DNA of 64,000 nt from Cenococcum geophilum 1.58. Its lineage: Eukaryota > Ascomycota > Dothideomycetes > Gloniales > Gloniaceae. The notes beneath the pieces are model-generated. The model was not told the DNA's origin and did no database searches. It saw nothing but the letters and a program-made list of their open reading frames with translations. Positions 45,560 through 58,115 of this stretch are shown piece after piece. The position numbers and the translations under genes are program-made. Within the stretch, counting starts at the first letter, position 1; each line of letters opens with the position of its first letter. Location: NCBI GenBank assembly GCA_001692895.1, contig KV748189.1:1682432-1746431 (forward strand). Direction: 5' to 3'.

Positions 45560-46800
45560 CCTATAGCATTTTTTAAATTTTCTAGTAGCTCCTAGGTAGT
45601 CTTAGTATAGCCTATCTACTTAACCTTATACTATATTTCATCATTAACGTCCTTATAATTAACGATCTTTAAAACTTACCATTTGTCCTTCTCTTATCCT
45701 CTATACGTGTTTGCTTTGTAGACTAATAGCTTAATATTCCTATATACTGGCTCTAGTATTACAATATACTATATAGGGTAGATCTTTATCTTAGCTAGTA
45801 GGTTTAACTTAAATATAACCGGTGAAATCCTCTACGTAATTTTAAAAGGTCCTAGTCTAACGTAGTCTAACTTCTTACTTAGTCGTTAACTCTTAAAATT
45901 TTTATATAGTAGCTATACTTTATCTCCCTCCTTAAGATCTAGTCCCTTAGATCTCTTAGTATTATAGTACCTTTTTATTCTCTCTTATACTTTCCTTACT
46001 AATTTTATAAGGTCTATATAAAGATTTATTAACGTCTTTATCCTTTCTTTAGCTATGCTACTTATTTTCTTCGCTTATTATAGTAACAACGATGTTCTTA
46101 GCTTATATCTATAATTTGCCTTAAATAGTAATATGCCTATTTCTTCTTAAGGTGTTATATTATATATAAACTGTATAACTAGTAATAGCGATACCTAATT
46201 ATTCTATATATGATTGATATAATGCCTTAAATACTACTCTAGCGTCTAATTTAATCTTTCCGTTTAACTATCTGTCTGCGGATAATATATGGTAAAAGTT
46301 GCTACTTAAACTCCTTACTCCGCTAAGAATACTTCCTAGAATACTGCTATAAATCTTAGATCTTTATCTAATATAATCTTATTTAGTGCTCCATATCTTA
46401 TAAATACTTCTTTAATATAGATTCTAGCAATATCTTCCGCTAAGATTTCTTCTATATATACTATAAAGTATCCCTACTTTATAAGCTTATCTACTATCAC
46501 TAAAATTATATTATAATCTTATCCGGTAATAAGATCTCTTAATTTTAGTAACTTAATAATAAAGTCCTATAATATGACCTCCTATAGTCTCTCTGGTATT
46601 TTAATAGGTTATAGCCCTCTATATAGCTTATACCTTACTAATTTATTCCTTTAGCAATCTAGATATTCCTTTATTACTTTTCTTACGATATTCTAGATTT
46701 TATTAATAATATACTCCTCCTAAAGTCTTGACATTAAGCCTATAGCTCTATTATGTCCTTAAGTTAATCCCTTATAGAATTCTTCTATAAACTGCTCTGC
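45560..46800 (-). pseudogene. Gypsy-G3 integrase and chromodomain remnant
   Basis: Minus-strand chromodomain (about 45560-45700), integrase C-terminal domain (about 45760-45990), core (about 46140-46620) and zinc region (about 46640-46800), collinear with G1 31410-32640. Decayed. Confidence 0.75.
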
Positions 46801-47049
46801 TATACTTCTTAATTTTCGTATATATCCATCTATAGATCTTCTAGCTATACTTCTAGAATTCTCTATACCTAAAAGCTTTCTAGTATCTCGTAAACCTTAT
46901 CTAGTTTATTACTCTCCTAAGTTGCTGTAATTTTTAGATAATTGTATCTAATTAATCCGTCTGTATCTTTTCGCAGTAAAGCCCCTAATGGCTTTTTATT
47001 GTTTTATAGTTTAGCCTTTTAACTTAGAGCATCTGCTTATATATTGTCT

Positions 47050-48180
47050 GTACCTTTAGTATACTAAATCTCAAAATGGTATTCTATAAGTATCTCTACC
47101 TATCTAACCTATCTTTAGTTAAGTTCCTTTATTATTAGGAATCCTATTAGGTTCTTATAATCTATTTTAACTATAAATAGTTTTTCTATGCCTTATAAGA
47201 ATGCTCTCTATTCCTTTAATACTATAACTATACCTAATAACTTCTTGTTATAGATATTATAGTTTAACTCTAGTAGTGTTATCTTTTAACTATAGTATAC
47301 TACTAGGTGCCATCTATCTTAATATTTCTGTATAAAGTACGCCCCTAGTATATAGTCTAATGTATCCGTTTTTATAACCGTCTTTAGTCCTAGTTAATAG
47401 ATCTTAAGAACTGGCTCCTGGGTAAACAACTCCTTAACTTTTTTAAAGAGTTCTCTCTATTCCTCTCCCTATGCCTATAGTTCTTCTTTCTTTATTAATC
47501 GCGTAAATAGCTTAATATCTTTTAACCACTGTGCTATAAACCTTCTATAGTAATTACAAAACCCTAGGAATAATCTTAACTGCGTAATATTCTCTAGTTC
47601 TTACTAATTTACTATAGCCTCAATCTTCTTTAGATCTATACTAAGTTGGCCTAGTTTAATAATAAATTTAATAAAATCGGTCTTCCTTATAAAGAACTCG
47701 CATTTCTTAATTGCTACTAGTATCTATTCTTCTTATAGTCTCTTTAAGACCCATTTAACATATTCCTCGTATTCTTCCTTAGTTATTAAGTAGATAATAA
47801 TATTATTAAGGTATACCATAATAAATTTATTTAAGTGCTTTCCTAATACGTTGTTAATACGCTTCTAGAACATTATTAGTGCGTTTATAAGCCCGAATTA
47901 TATAACTAATGGTTTATATAGTCCTTCCTTTATCCTAAAGGCTGCCTTCTATTTATTGCCTTCCTTAATTCTAATCTAATAGTATGCCTATCTTAGATCT
48001 ATCTTTGTAAAGATTTACACATTACCTATTCTGTCTTAGATCTTACTAATTAAGGGTAAAGGATACCTATCCTTTCTAGTAATGCTATTTAACTATTTAT
48101 AGTTAATACATAGCCTTAGTTTGCCATTCTTCTTTAGTATAAACAGTACTAGATATCCTACTAATAACTGCGATAGTCTA
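47050..48180 (-). pseudogene. Gypsy-G3 RT and RNase H remnant
   Basis: Minus-strand RT (about 48180-47620) and RNase H (about 47440-47050), collinear with G1. A solo LTR cuts the RT at its amino side and the rest of the RT start resumes at 48379. Confidence 0.75.
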
Positions 48181-48185
48181 ATATA

Positions 48186-48373
48186 TGTTAGCGACTCAGT
48201 CAATCGAGGCACGAGCACGGCACGAGGGACGCGCAAGCCTGTACGATTGGTAGTCTATTAACGAGAATATCAAGACGAGGACTAGAAGAAGGTCGAGGAA
48301 AGGACACGTCTATATACATGGCGCCAAGGCTCCAGACGAGCCCCTGACGAGGGTCTGTAACAGTGCCGTAACA
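48186..48373 (-). repeat. Solo LTR related to A/B, TSD atata
   Basis: A 188-bp LTR reading TGTTAGCGACTCAG... to GTGCCGTAACA on the plus strand, flanked by atata (48181-48185 and 48374-48378). Its first ~80 bp match the 3' part of the A and B LTRs in inverse orientation; the rest (U3) is different and GC-rich. It is little decayed, so it is among the youngest events here. Confidence 0.93.
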
Positions 48374-48378
48374 ATATA

Positions 48379-48605
48379 TCCCTTTTATAAATTTTCCTAG
48401 ATAAACTCTTTTAGTGCTCTACCTTCTTCTTTAATAAGCTTATAGATTAGAAAGAACCTTAGACTTATTCCTAGTTTTAATTCTATCTTATAGTTCTATA
48501 CTATATACTCTAACAGCTTTTTACTTTCCGGTGACCATAGTTTCTTACTATACTTATAGTATCTCTTTAGTATATAACTTAAGCCTTACTTAGTCTCTTT
48601 ATATA
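48379..48605 (-). pseudogene. Gypsy-G3 RT amino end remnant
   Basis: The continuation of the RT amino end and linker, ending at the LINE. It matches G1 about 29530-29760. The last 15 bases (48591-48605) are the LINE TSD. Confidence 0.7.
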
Positions 48606-48615
48606 ATAATAATTC

Positions 48616-48990
48616 ATTGCTTAACGTCCGATTTGGATCCCTATTAGGCCCACGCGGACTACTCCTTATATACATATGGGGAGAAAACTCTATTTAAGAA
48701 AACCCCGTGATCCATCTCCCCGCCTTATAGGACTTGCCTATAAGGCGCCTGCGAGGCGCCTGCGAGTCACCTATAGTGCTCCTACTACCTTACTTTTTAA
48801 CCTTCTTAGGAACTACTGCTGCCGTAACAAGCCTACGGACGCGCTAGTATTGTAAACTTTACTCTACTGCTATAGAGTCATTAGGGGGCACCCGTTACTC
48901 ACCCCCCTACCTTCTATTACTATTTCCTTTATAACCCAGAACTGGTTTAGTATATTTTAGCTAATAAGCCACTAGGTAACCGCCTTAAGG
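48616..48990 (-). other. LINE 3' untranslated region
   Basis: A GC-richer stretch after the ORF2 remnant. It includes two GGCGCCTGCGA units near 48746-48768. Nothing coding is recognised. Confidence 0.5.
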
Positions 48991-48995
48991 CCTTT

Positions 48996-49202
48996 TTATA
49001 TTAAGAGCAGTGTTTTATAGTTCTCTATGCCAACTACTAAGAGTATTGCTTCTCGGTTAGTACGTAAGGGGCATAGCAGTATTACGTGCTTTGGTGTCTG
49101 TCTTAGCCAGCTACATTCGCATCTTAGGCTACCTACTAGGACACCCACCCAGTAGAGCCAGTCTTTTAGTCCTATTACTCCTGTTCTTAAAAGTATTACC
49201 AT
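48996..49202 (-). pseudogene. LINE ORF2 C-terminal zinc-motif fragment
   Basis: A 68-codon open stretch in the true ORF2 frame. It carries an L-R-C-E-C-S-W block followed by R-Q-T-P-K-H-V-I-L-L-C-P, which is the Cys/His motif that ends many fungal LINE ORF2 proteins. It is one of the few open fragments in the window that is not a shadow. The overlapping plus-strand frame (49091-49297) is rejected. Confidence 0.75.
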
Positions 49203-49399
49203 TATATTTTCTGCCTTTATTAGGCCTTCTCGGAGCCCTAAAGTATTTACCCCCTATAGCGTTAACTATGCTACGGCTTAGGTTCTTCTTGCCTTAGTTA
49301 ACCTCTATACCTTTAACTCCTATACGCCTCTCCAGCATTAGTCCAGCCAGTATTACATTATAGTAGTTAGTTTCCCAGCGTTTTTTTATACTTTACTTT

Positions 49400-51050
49400 A
49401 GCTCTTTTCTCTCTCTTACTGTTGTCCTTACTGGCCTCTTGCGCGTCTCCCTTCCTCCTCTATATAGGCCTAGGCCCTAAAGCAGCACCATTCTTCTTCT
49501 GCTTTCTTTACCTGTTTCTCTAATATATCTTCCCTACTTTAGGGTTGTTGGTTTGTTCTCCTATAAGGCGCCCTAGGGTCCCTCCATAGTTTATTTAGGC
49601 GTGTCTTAATATACTTTATAACATTAGAGTTACGTTCCTTTTACGCCCTTTATATTACAGCGGCTTTAATATATAGTTGTAGGGGGGGAATATTAGCTTC
49701 CTTCTTAAGCAGTGCTGTGGCCGTTCGCTTATATCCGCCTATTATACTCTAAAGGTAGGCTATTTAGACCTTTTAGAGTGGTTTAAGGAGTGATTTAGGG
49801 GGGCCTTTCTTAGATTCTCTAATAGCCCAAATACTAGACCTATACGTTATGGTTGGCCGGACAACTGCTGTGTATAGTAGGCGTAACCTCTAGAAGCATA
49901 GGCCCTATATAGAATTAACGATCCTAAATAATGCGATATACTGTGCTTGGCCCTTATAGGCCGCTTAGGCCGCATATACGCTCTACTAGAGCTTACTATC
50001 TACCCATACTCCTAATACTCTTAGGCCCTAAACTAGCTAACCCCTAAAGCCTTAAATGCAAATTATATACTAGAGATCTATAGATTAGTTACGTTTTCTT
50101 ATAAAATAAATTAGCTGGTACTTCTTTGGTGAGAATTAGACTCTATATCGTCTTGCCTATTCTATATAGGTGTTATAAGCTTTCTCTAGCGTTCTGCAAT
50201 TATCTACAGCTGTTGGCCCGTATATAATTAGGTTTATATTATTAATAAAGCCTATCCCCTAGGTCGCCCCTTCCTTAAAGGAGTTAAGTAGGTTGCTTAT
50301 AAAGAAAAGGAAAAGTATAGGTAAGAGGGGTAATCCTTATGGTATTCCTGTTGCAACTGTAATAGGGGGGCTTTAGTATCCGCTAAAGACTAGTAATATT
50401 TCTTTTTAGCCTATAAACCCTTAAATAAATTATATAATCTATTCTGGGAAGCCTTTTACTCTAAGGATATATAGGAGACGCTTATAGGGTATATTATTAT
50501 AGGCGCCACTAATATCTAGGCTAAGCATTAATACTATAAAGTCCCTTCGCATCGCCTATGCTGATTTAATAGTAATAGCGAGTAGCGTAAGTGCTAATAG
50601 TGTTAAGCGGTTCTTTCTTGCCCCTATTTAGCTTTGTGGTAGTAGGGCGTGTTCCTCTACCGTGTCTGCTATACGGTCCGCTATTACCCTTTCTAAGATC
50701 TTGCTAAGGGTATTCTCTAAGGCAATAGGGCGGTAGCTCCCTAGAAATAAGTAGTCTACTTTACCTTCTTTACATAGGATAAATGTTGTTATAGCTCTTC
50801 TAAGTCTTAGGTAGTAACCTATTATAAAGTATACTCTAGCTACATCCGTAAGCTAAGGTGCTATTAGTGGTCCGCAGGTCTTTAGGGCTTTATTTAGGAT
50901 CCTATCTGGTCCTAGTACTATATTATTTAAAAGGCGGCTAATAGTTCTAGCTATTTCTTCGGTTGTTATATCACTGTTAACCCTTAGGCGAGTTACCGGT
51001 GCTTCGCCCGTAATATCGCTAAGGTCTACTAAAGCTAGTTAGGGGAAAAA
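49400..51050 (-). pseudogene. LINE ORF2 reverse transcriptase remnant
   Basis: On the minus strand, the G-I-P-Q-G-L-P-L-x-P-I-L-F motif lies near 50360-50320 and the active-site region G-F-I-N-N-I-N-L-I near 50260-50230. The entry of RT is near 50950-51050. A long C-terminal connection (about 50000-49400), with an E-A-N-I-P-P-L-Q-L block near 49710-49680, leads to the zinc motif. I see no convincing RNase H. RT copies the LINE RNA at the nicked target. Broken by many stops. Confidence 0.8.
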
Positions 51051-51329
51051 TCTTTCTATAAGGATTTTTGCCTTCTTATTATTGTCGCTTATGGCTAGTA
51101 ATTTACCTAGTCTTCGCAGGGGCGGAAGGTATAGGTCTTCTACTAGACGTCCTACCTTTCTCTTTACCTATTTCGCTATCCTCCAAAGACCTTTATTATA
51201 GGGGAGGCTTGGGTTAGTAGTATGCTCATTTATAAACCGTCTCCAGCTATTCCTTACTTCTTTTTTAGGGTATTCTTTAGCTGGTTTCTTATATCTTTAT
51301 AATATCTCTCGTCTTTAGGATCATGGCTA

Positions 51330-52200
51330 CTTATATATTTTTTTCTTGCTTATCGTTAGCTAGTAATAAGAACCGCGCATTATATGGACCATACGTATCG
51401 CGTATAGGGGCCCGCTTTTAAGACCAGGCAGTGCTCTTCTAACCCATTTTTAATTGCTACCTAGATCCTTTCTAGTCTTTAGTTAATTTCCTTAGGGGTA
51501 GCCACTAAGCCTCGCTTATTTAGTATTAGGTGGATTTCTTCTAGGTCTTAAAGTTGTTGTTTAACTATATTAAGGAAGCTATCTGTCTTAAGCTTTCTTA
51601 TTACATATCTTTTACTATTTAATTATGCCTTAATATCCAGATCTAGCTATATTTAGATAGGGATATAGTCTAAAGCGAGTGCCTATTCTTCTTTGGGGTT
51701 GCATCTTTTAAGTCTCTGGTATAGGCCTTCGTCTATAAATATAAGGTTAATTATACTTCTAGCGGTACCTCGTTGCCATATAATTGCTCCTAGGGGGGTG
51801 GCTAGCTTAAGGCCCTAGGTGTCTATAGCTTTTAGTAGGCACTCTACCTATCGTTCGGCAGCAATATAGATACCCCCCCACCGCGGGTAGTAGAGGTTTA
51901 TATCTCCTAATAGGATAGACTCTATATCTTTGGTTTTTAGTAAGCTTATTACTAATATAATGTTCTCTATTTATAGGACCCCTTCGACCCTAGGGTTATA
52001 TATATTAATAATCTAAACCGGTCCCCTATATATCTAGATTATTATAACTGTAATATCTAGGTTAACTGCCTGCTATAACTATAAGGATAGGCTGATAGCC
52101 TTGCTAATTATAAAGCATACGTATATAGCTGCTTTTGGTTTATATAGGAGCTAAAATCCTCGGGGGCAGTATATTAATTATGTGTAGGCATTATAATACG
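51330..52200 (-). pseudogene. LINE ORF2 endonuclease remnant
   Basis: An APE-like endonuclease (EEP superfamily) that nicks target DNA. The minus strand shows L-L-G-D-I-N-L-Y-Y-P-R-W-G-G near 51915-51870, and a later D-Y-I-P-I block near 51665-51650 corresponds to the S-D-H region. The spacing to RT fits a Tad1-like ORF2. The plus-strand frame 52218-52415 lies just outside and is a shadow. Many stops. Confidence 0.78.
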
Positions 52201-52209
52201 GCTCTTGTA

Positions 52210-52870
52210 TAGTAAGGATGTGGTATTTCTCTAGGTCTAAGCTGTCTAGCAAGGGCCTTGCAAGACAGTGGTTTGTGTTACCGCAGTTATACTATATAAT
52301 AGATAGGTGGCGGACCCCCAGTGGGGGTCCTTCGCCTCTCCTTTATTCCTTACTTCCTCTATTTCCACTTTCTCTAGGATATTTAGAGCTTCTGTCTCTT
52401 ATATCTGCATCCTAATTACTACTTATTTTATATAGAGCTTTCTATTCCCGTATCTTATATTCCTAGTAGCGCTTCTATATCTAAATCTATTATTATCTCC
52501 GGTTTCTCCCCTGTTCTTACTAGTTAGCTATATACCCTTTAAGAGTTGGCTATAAATGTTATATTTGCCGCGTTAAGTCTAATTCTTAATTATCCTAGTC
52601 TTAAGCTTGCTGTAGCTATCTATAATAGTCTTCCTATAGGGCGTTCTCTCCCTTATATCCCCTATAACCCTTATATCCCTATACGGTCTAGTGATATTAC
52701 GCGGCGACGCTTCTAGCCCGTTAAGGCTTGGGATGGCTGGCCTAGCCCCCTGGTATTAAAGGTAGGAAATGCTAAAAAGGCACCTGCGCCCCCCTAGCTT
52801 ATTACCTATTGTTTCCATTTATATAACCTAGCGTATAGTTATTCCCGCAGCTATTAAGCCCTTACCTTCC
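52210..52870 (-). other. LINE ORF2 start and ORF1/ORF2 junction
   Basis: Carries the degraded beginning of ORF2 and the boundary to ORF1. I cannot place the start codon or decide whether the ORFs overlap. Confidence 0.4.
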
Positions 52871-52879
52871 GTCTCCTAT

Positions 52880-53900
52880 ATTTAATGCAGTCTCCTCTCT
52901 CCTACGCCTTATGTATGCTTTAGTGGTAGTTTACGCATTTTATTTAGTCTTAATTTAAGCAGTTTCTTATATCGTAGGGGCCTGCACAGTAGCTGTAGCA
53001 CACCTATGCTGTGCATGTGGATTGGGTATTTCCCTATTATACGCAGCGGTAGTATTATTCTAGGCGGAATTTATAGTTATAGAGCCTTACGTCGTATATA
53101 AGGCCATTTATAATAATACCTTTTTAGATAAGGAGTTTTTACATTTTTAGTATATGTATACTAATAATAAGGGAGCTATGCGTTCGACTAGCGTCTCCCT
53201 AGTAAGTCTTTAGCGACCCTTATATTCTTTTATTATTCTTATTATATACTTAGTTTGCATTTTCCTATTAAAGCTATTAGATTTGGGTAATCTTAAGTCC
53301 TAGTATAAGGCGTTTTGTTTATTTTACTATCTTATATATAGTTACCGTATTATCCGCCTAGCGTCCCTTTTTTACCCTAAGGCTTAGGGGAACCGCTAGG
53401 ACTTTGACTGGGTAATCTTTACGGAGCACTTTTATGCCAATACGTTCTCCTAGCCTATCCCCTGCCCTTATAGCTCGTTCCTTTACCTGTTAATCCCTTA
53501 GGGTAACTCTAATATCTCCGCTCCTAAGGTGTTGGACTATAACGGCGTTATAAACCTCTTTGTGAATTTCTATAAGGACTTCTGTTTCTAATTATCCCCT
53601 AAGCCCCTCTACTTTCTCTATATTTGGTTATATTATAATTATATATCCGGATATTATCTTTAGGGGGGTAGGCTCCCTATACTATAGAGGCGCAGCTACG
53701 GCGGCCTAGGTACGGTTCACCGGTAGGGAGGGGTTTTATTTATTTTTAATTTTGTTTAGCTGTTAGAGGATTTAGTTAAGGGTTTACTAAAGGGGCGCCT
53801 AAGGTACGCTGGATTAGCGGAGCCATTCTGCTAGCTATATTAGTTCGTTATAGTTGACAGTTACTCCCCCGTAACTGCGGATACTAGACACGTCTAATAG
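52880..53900 (-). pseudogene. LINE ORF1 (gag-like) with zinc knuckles remnant
   Basis: Minus-strand remnant of a nucleic-acid-binding ORF1. A central block with L-R-S-G-D-I-R-V and a following Y-P-V-K-V block (about 53540-53380) is typical of fungal LINE gag proteins. Zinc-knuckle traces (C-x2-C-x4-H-x4-C type) lie near 53080-52920. Many stops. Confidence 0.7.
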
Positions 53901-53904
53901 GCTT

Positions 53905-54188
53905 TATATTTTATTAAATGCCTTCTTAATAAAGGTCTTTCCGTTTTGTGGTGTGGTATTTGCCCGTTCTTATTATAGAGGGCCATTGCTGGGCGTGGTT
54001 TTAGTGGGCGCGCGCGAGTACGAACCACCGTCGTTCGACGTATGCCTCCCCTGCGATGCATGCATCTTAGGGGGATTCTCTAGGTATTTTTTAGGGTTCT
54101 TTTAGTTGTTTTTGGTCTTTTTGGGCTGGGTGCAGCAAGAGCTCCTATAGCCTAAATGTAATACCTAGATATACTAGGAGCTTTCTAG
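53905..54188 (-). other. LINE 5' region
   Basis: The 5' untranslated end of the LINE. It includes an unusually GC-rich patch (about 53990-54070), which contrasts with the AT-rich surroundings and may hold an internal promoter. That role is inferred only. Confidence 0.45.
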
Positions 54189-54203
54189 TAGTCTCTTTAT
54201 ATA

Positions 54204-54610
54204 TCGCTCTAACTTAGTACTATACTAACTTAGCTTATTATCGTATCTTATGGCGTTAAGTATCTCTAATATTAACCTAACCTATAATCTAATTAATCCT
54301 TAGATTATATTCCTATAACTAAGGCATTCCTAATACTACCTTATTATTCCCTAATAATAATATATTAAAAGATATCTTAATTTATCTTCCTTTAATAGTT
54401 AACTAAATAGGTCCTATTTTAAGATTAATAATGCCTCCTCTATAGGCTATTAGATCTCCTAAAATTATCACTAATAAGTAAGGTTCCTCCTTCTATCTAT
54501 AAGGTAATCTCATTCTTTTAACTACTACTAGTGAGATATAGTTTCGCGTTACTCCACTATCTATTAGCGCTTTAAACTATTAATCTTACTATTTAACTCG
54601 TAAATTTAGG
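54204..54610 (-). pseudogene. Gypsy-G3 protease and linker remnant
   Basis: Minus-strand continuation of G3 after the LINE. An A-L-I-D-S-G protease block lies near 54575-54550, matching G1 29161-29180. Confidence 0.7.
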
Positions 54611-54899
54611 TGTTGTCCTTAAATTCCTTTAAGGGTCTAAGGCTCTACTACTAGCTCCCTCTAGTTCTATAGGCCTTTACTTTTCCTAACTATTAGCTGC
54701 TTAATCCTTATACACTTAGCTCGCTCTTCAGCCAATACCTAGTTCGCTTTTTATCTTCAATATACTATAGATACATATTCTCTAGGGATTTCTACTACTA
54801 TTGTCTGTCTAAGTATTCTTCTATAAGGAATCTTCTTAGTTAAAGTACTAAGCTTCCTTCCTCTTAAACTTCTACTAGATGCTATCTATATATATATTT

Positions 54900-57550
54900 G
54901 GCATTCCTATACTATTACTCGTCTATTATCTAGTATATCCTTATAAGGTATTTCCAATTCTTTTCTTTTAGATTTTTATACATTTCGTATATATCGTCTA
55001 TATATACAATCTATAATAGCGTGTAATATGCCGGGTGCTTTAGGTTAACTCTTAACTTATCTTTATTTTTAAGTTTAAACCTTTATCGTGCTAATCTAAA
55101 CGTTATAACTTTGTTTATAGGTACTAAGATATGTCTCTCGCTTCTCTAGTCCTCTAATTATTCCTCTAGATCCTTTAACATTATAATTAAGGCTCCTTTA
55201 ATATATGTTATGGCCTTCTCTATAATTAGGTAGTCCTAGATAACTCTTTCGTCTAACCATATATAGAAATCTTCCCACTCATTATTGTGCCTCTGCCTAT
55301 ACTACTTTTAGTACAGCTACTAGAGTATATACGGCTTATCCGTAAGGAAGTATCTTCTTATTACTATATTATAATAGCCCTTTATATATCATTCTTTAAA
55401 CCTAGTTAGGATTCCTAGATTTTCTTTATCTTCCAATTTAATAAGCCACTTAGCTCTTAGTATGCCTACCCTAGGCCTATTAGTAATTCTTTATACTAGC
55501 GCTCTGTTCTTTATACATCCTAATATACTAGATCTCTTATCTAGTTTCTATTCTTACTATGCAATAATTTTTTATCTAAACTCTTCTATAGTTTCTTTTG
55601 GTTTACATCTCGCGCTTAGATCCTTAAAGTCCTTATACTTCTTAATCTTAGTATTAACTTTTTAATCCTCAGTCTAAACACTATATTCTACTAGTAAATC
55701 TTCTAGGTTTATATATTCGTCTCCTAGTCTAATTACTATTTATATTATAGATTCTCTAATCTATAAAGAAGCCCCTTACCTCTTATCTACGGGTGTCCTT
55801 ATTTATACTCCGAATTCCTAACCCCTTTAGATTCTTAATCCTAAGCTTACTTCTGTCTTAAGCCTTACTCTAGCCTTAGTCTAACTAGGCTTACTTAGTA
55901 TTCTCATCTTATCTTAAAAGTCTTAAATCTCACTTATCTTATTTTAAGAGTCTTATACCTTTAGGAAACTTTATCCTAAGCTTATTCGTATATTACTAAA
56001 CTAAGCCATTACTCTACTCTATTAGTTATTGTCTATTATAGGTCCTTAAGCTTACCTTATCTCGTCTTAAGAATCATAGTCATCTCTTATCTTGTCTTAA
56101 GAATCTTAAGCCTTTAGCCTTTTGCCTTTATTAAGTACTAAAGTAGTTCGCTATCCTACTTCCCTTACGTCTCGCGAAGCGATAGATATTATATCTAGTA
56201 GGGTCTTGATCCCTACTAATATTCCCTATTTTATAGTGGAATTATCCTCTACTTCTAGTATAACATCTCTAATGGCTACGTATTCCTAGTAAACCGCCCT
56301 TATTACCTTATCGTCACGGAATATTTTACCTACATTAAATTTATTATCCTTAATGTCCGATCTGCGAACTGGTTCATTAGTTCCTCTATATTCTATAGGT
56401 GCTAGCTCCTATAGCTAATAGCTTACGCTATACTTAACGTCTTTATAAATTTAGTATGCGTTATTATAACAAAACGCGAAACTTCTAATTAAACATTCTT
56501 TTATTCCTCGCAGTATACTATTATCCCTCTATATATATATATCTTCTACTACTAGTCTAGTTTCTTTTATTATATAATAACTCTAACCATCTTTATAATC
56601 CCTTACAAAATAACCTTATTTCTCGCAATTTATATAAGCTCCCTTTTTAAACCATTAACTTTGTTATAGAGTCCGCCTAAACGTCTTCTACTACTAAGAT
56701 CCCTAGTTTAGCCTCTACTCCCTAGTCCTATAATCACTAGATCTTTAACCTCTAGGTTTTTACAGTTTATTACTCTATCTTTTATAGGCTTCTTTAGTAC
56801 CACTTAGGTCCATTAGCTCTGCGCCATACTATAGTTTTTAACTTAGCTTTTATTATTATATGCTCTGCGCCTTATATAACTATAAAACTCTATCCTAACC
56901 TCTCTTAGCCTATTCCCTTTAGTAGATCTAATTATTAATCTTAATCGCCTAATCTATTAGTTCCCTTAGGGTGTCCGCATCTTCTATTAGGATAATTACG
57001 TCCTAGACTTTAGCCTTAAGTCCCTATTTATACTATGCCATAAGCGCCCTATTATTCCACTCTACTTATATTACTAACGTCTAGAACTGCGTTATATACT
57101 TAATTGCTAAGGTTTATTACGTAATATCTTAGAGTTTCCTTTCTACCGTAGTTACTACCTCTAGGTCTTTAAATATTTATATAAGTCGTTCCACAAATCT
57201 ATTCCAGCTTAAGAATATAAACCGTACCTCTTAGTTAGTAGTTGTTATGCCATTTACTTATATCTCTATTAGATAAGGCTCAAACTATTTAAGTGCTCTT
57301 TCTATTAAGAATAGTCCTGCATAGGCTATTTAATCTATAGGTATTGCCAGCTTTGCTCCTTTCTATGCTACCTTAAAGTACATTTATATAAGGAATCCTT
57401 TAAGCTTTAATCTCTCTTTTAAGTACCTTTCAATTAATAGTAACTTAACCTTTACTGCGCCTATCCCATTAATCTTATTTTCTAATATCGCATTATTTTC
57501 TGTTAACTAGTTAACTATCTCTTATAGTTATCCGACCGTTATAGGTTGCT
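54900..57550 (-). pseudogene. Gypsy-G3 gag remnant
   Basis: A long minus-strand region between protease and 5' LTR, so gag by position. Its last third matches the piece of gag kept in G1 (from 28742). The plus-strand frame in 55462-55665 is antisense and rejected. No clear zinc knuckle read. Confidence 0.55.
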
Positions 57551-57684
57551 ATAAGTTAGTATCTGCCATACTAGTGTCGTTACCTAACCTCAAAGTAGTT
57601 GCCGCCGTTAATAGCGTTATAGTGGCTGCTTTTAATAGCATATTGTTTAACTTTCTATATTAATACCGTAACTAGGTAGTAATT

Positions 57685-58110
57685 GTGTAACGGAATCTTG
57701 TAGTAAGAACTACGGTGGGCTCGTTATTAGGCTAGGTATATAGGAAATATAAGTATAAAAGTTAACAACGTAATAATAACTAGTGGAGTGGTTGCCTAAT
57801 AGATTAACTCTAATTGTATTCTAAGAATTACTATAAGGAAGGAACTATCTAGGTAGGGACTAAGGGTCCTTAAATACATAACCGTACTCCTATAAAATCC
57901 TTCTTGTACGTAATATACGTCTTATATATAAGGTACGTAAGTTCCTCTCGTTCCTCTTATTTAATACGTAGCATGTTATATAACCTTGGTTACTATTCCT
58001 CGTCACATAGTTCTACTAGTTCCATTCTGGACCGTGCCTAAATTAACTAACTAGCTTCTTCCGACTCCTCTCCTAGTAGTTGTAATATTGTACTTAAAGC
58101 GTCCGTAACA
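57685..58110 (-). repeat. Gypsy-G3 5' LTR, 426 bp
   Basis: Direct partner of 44382-44806, with TGTAACGGAATC at the left and GTCCGTAACA at the right, followed by the TSD attat. The sequence just to its left (about 57665-57684) should contain the primer-binding site; I could not match it to a tRNA. Confidence 0.92.
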
Positions 58111-58115
58111 ATTAT

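Larger units (their letters stand above)
48606..54188 (-). mobile_element. Tad1-like LINE, about 5.6 kb, 15-bp TSD
   Basis: A non-LTR retrotransposon on the minus strand, inserted in G3 between two copies of TAGTCTCTTTATATA (48591-48605 and 54189-54203). ORF1 (gag with zinc knuckles) lies to the right. ORF2, with endonuclease and RT and a C-terminal zinc motif, lies to the left. The 3' end starts at 48606 with an ATAATAATAA run, possibly the remnant of a simple 3' tail. Two ORFs plus an endonuclease-RT order fit the fungal Tad1/I group. It is broken by many stops of RIP type. Confidence 0.88.
44382..58110 (-). mobile_element. Gypsy-G3 chromovirus with LINE and solo LTR inside
   Basis: A structurally complete minus-strand member of the G family with LTRs of about 425 bp and TSD attat (44377-44381 and 58111-58115). 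About 7.9 kb remain after removing the LINE (48606-54188) and the solo LTR (48186-48373). It interrupts the H RT, so it is younger than H. It contains gag, protease, RT, RNase H, integrase and chromodomain remnants. Many breaks. Confidence 0.92.

Noticed and set aside
52218-52415. Plus-strand open frame of 65 codons
   Set aside because: Antisense to the start of LINE ORF2; contains a short local inverted repeat and no domain.
55462-55665. Plus-strand open frame of 67 codons
   Set aside because: Antisense to the gag region of G3; hydrophobic by base composition only.
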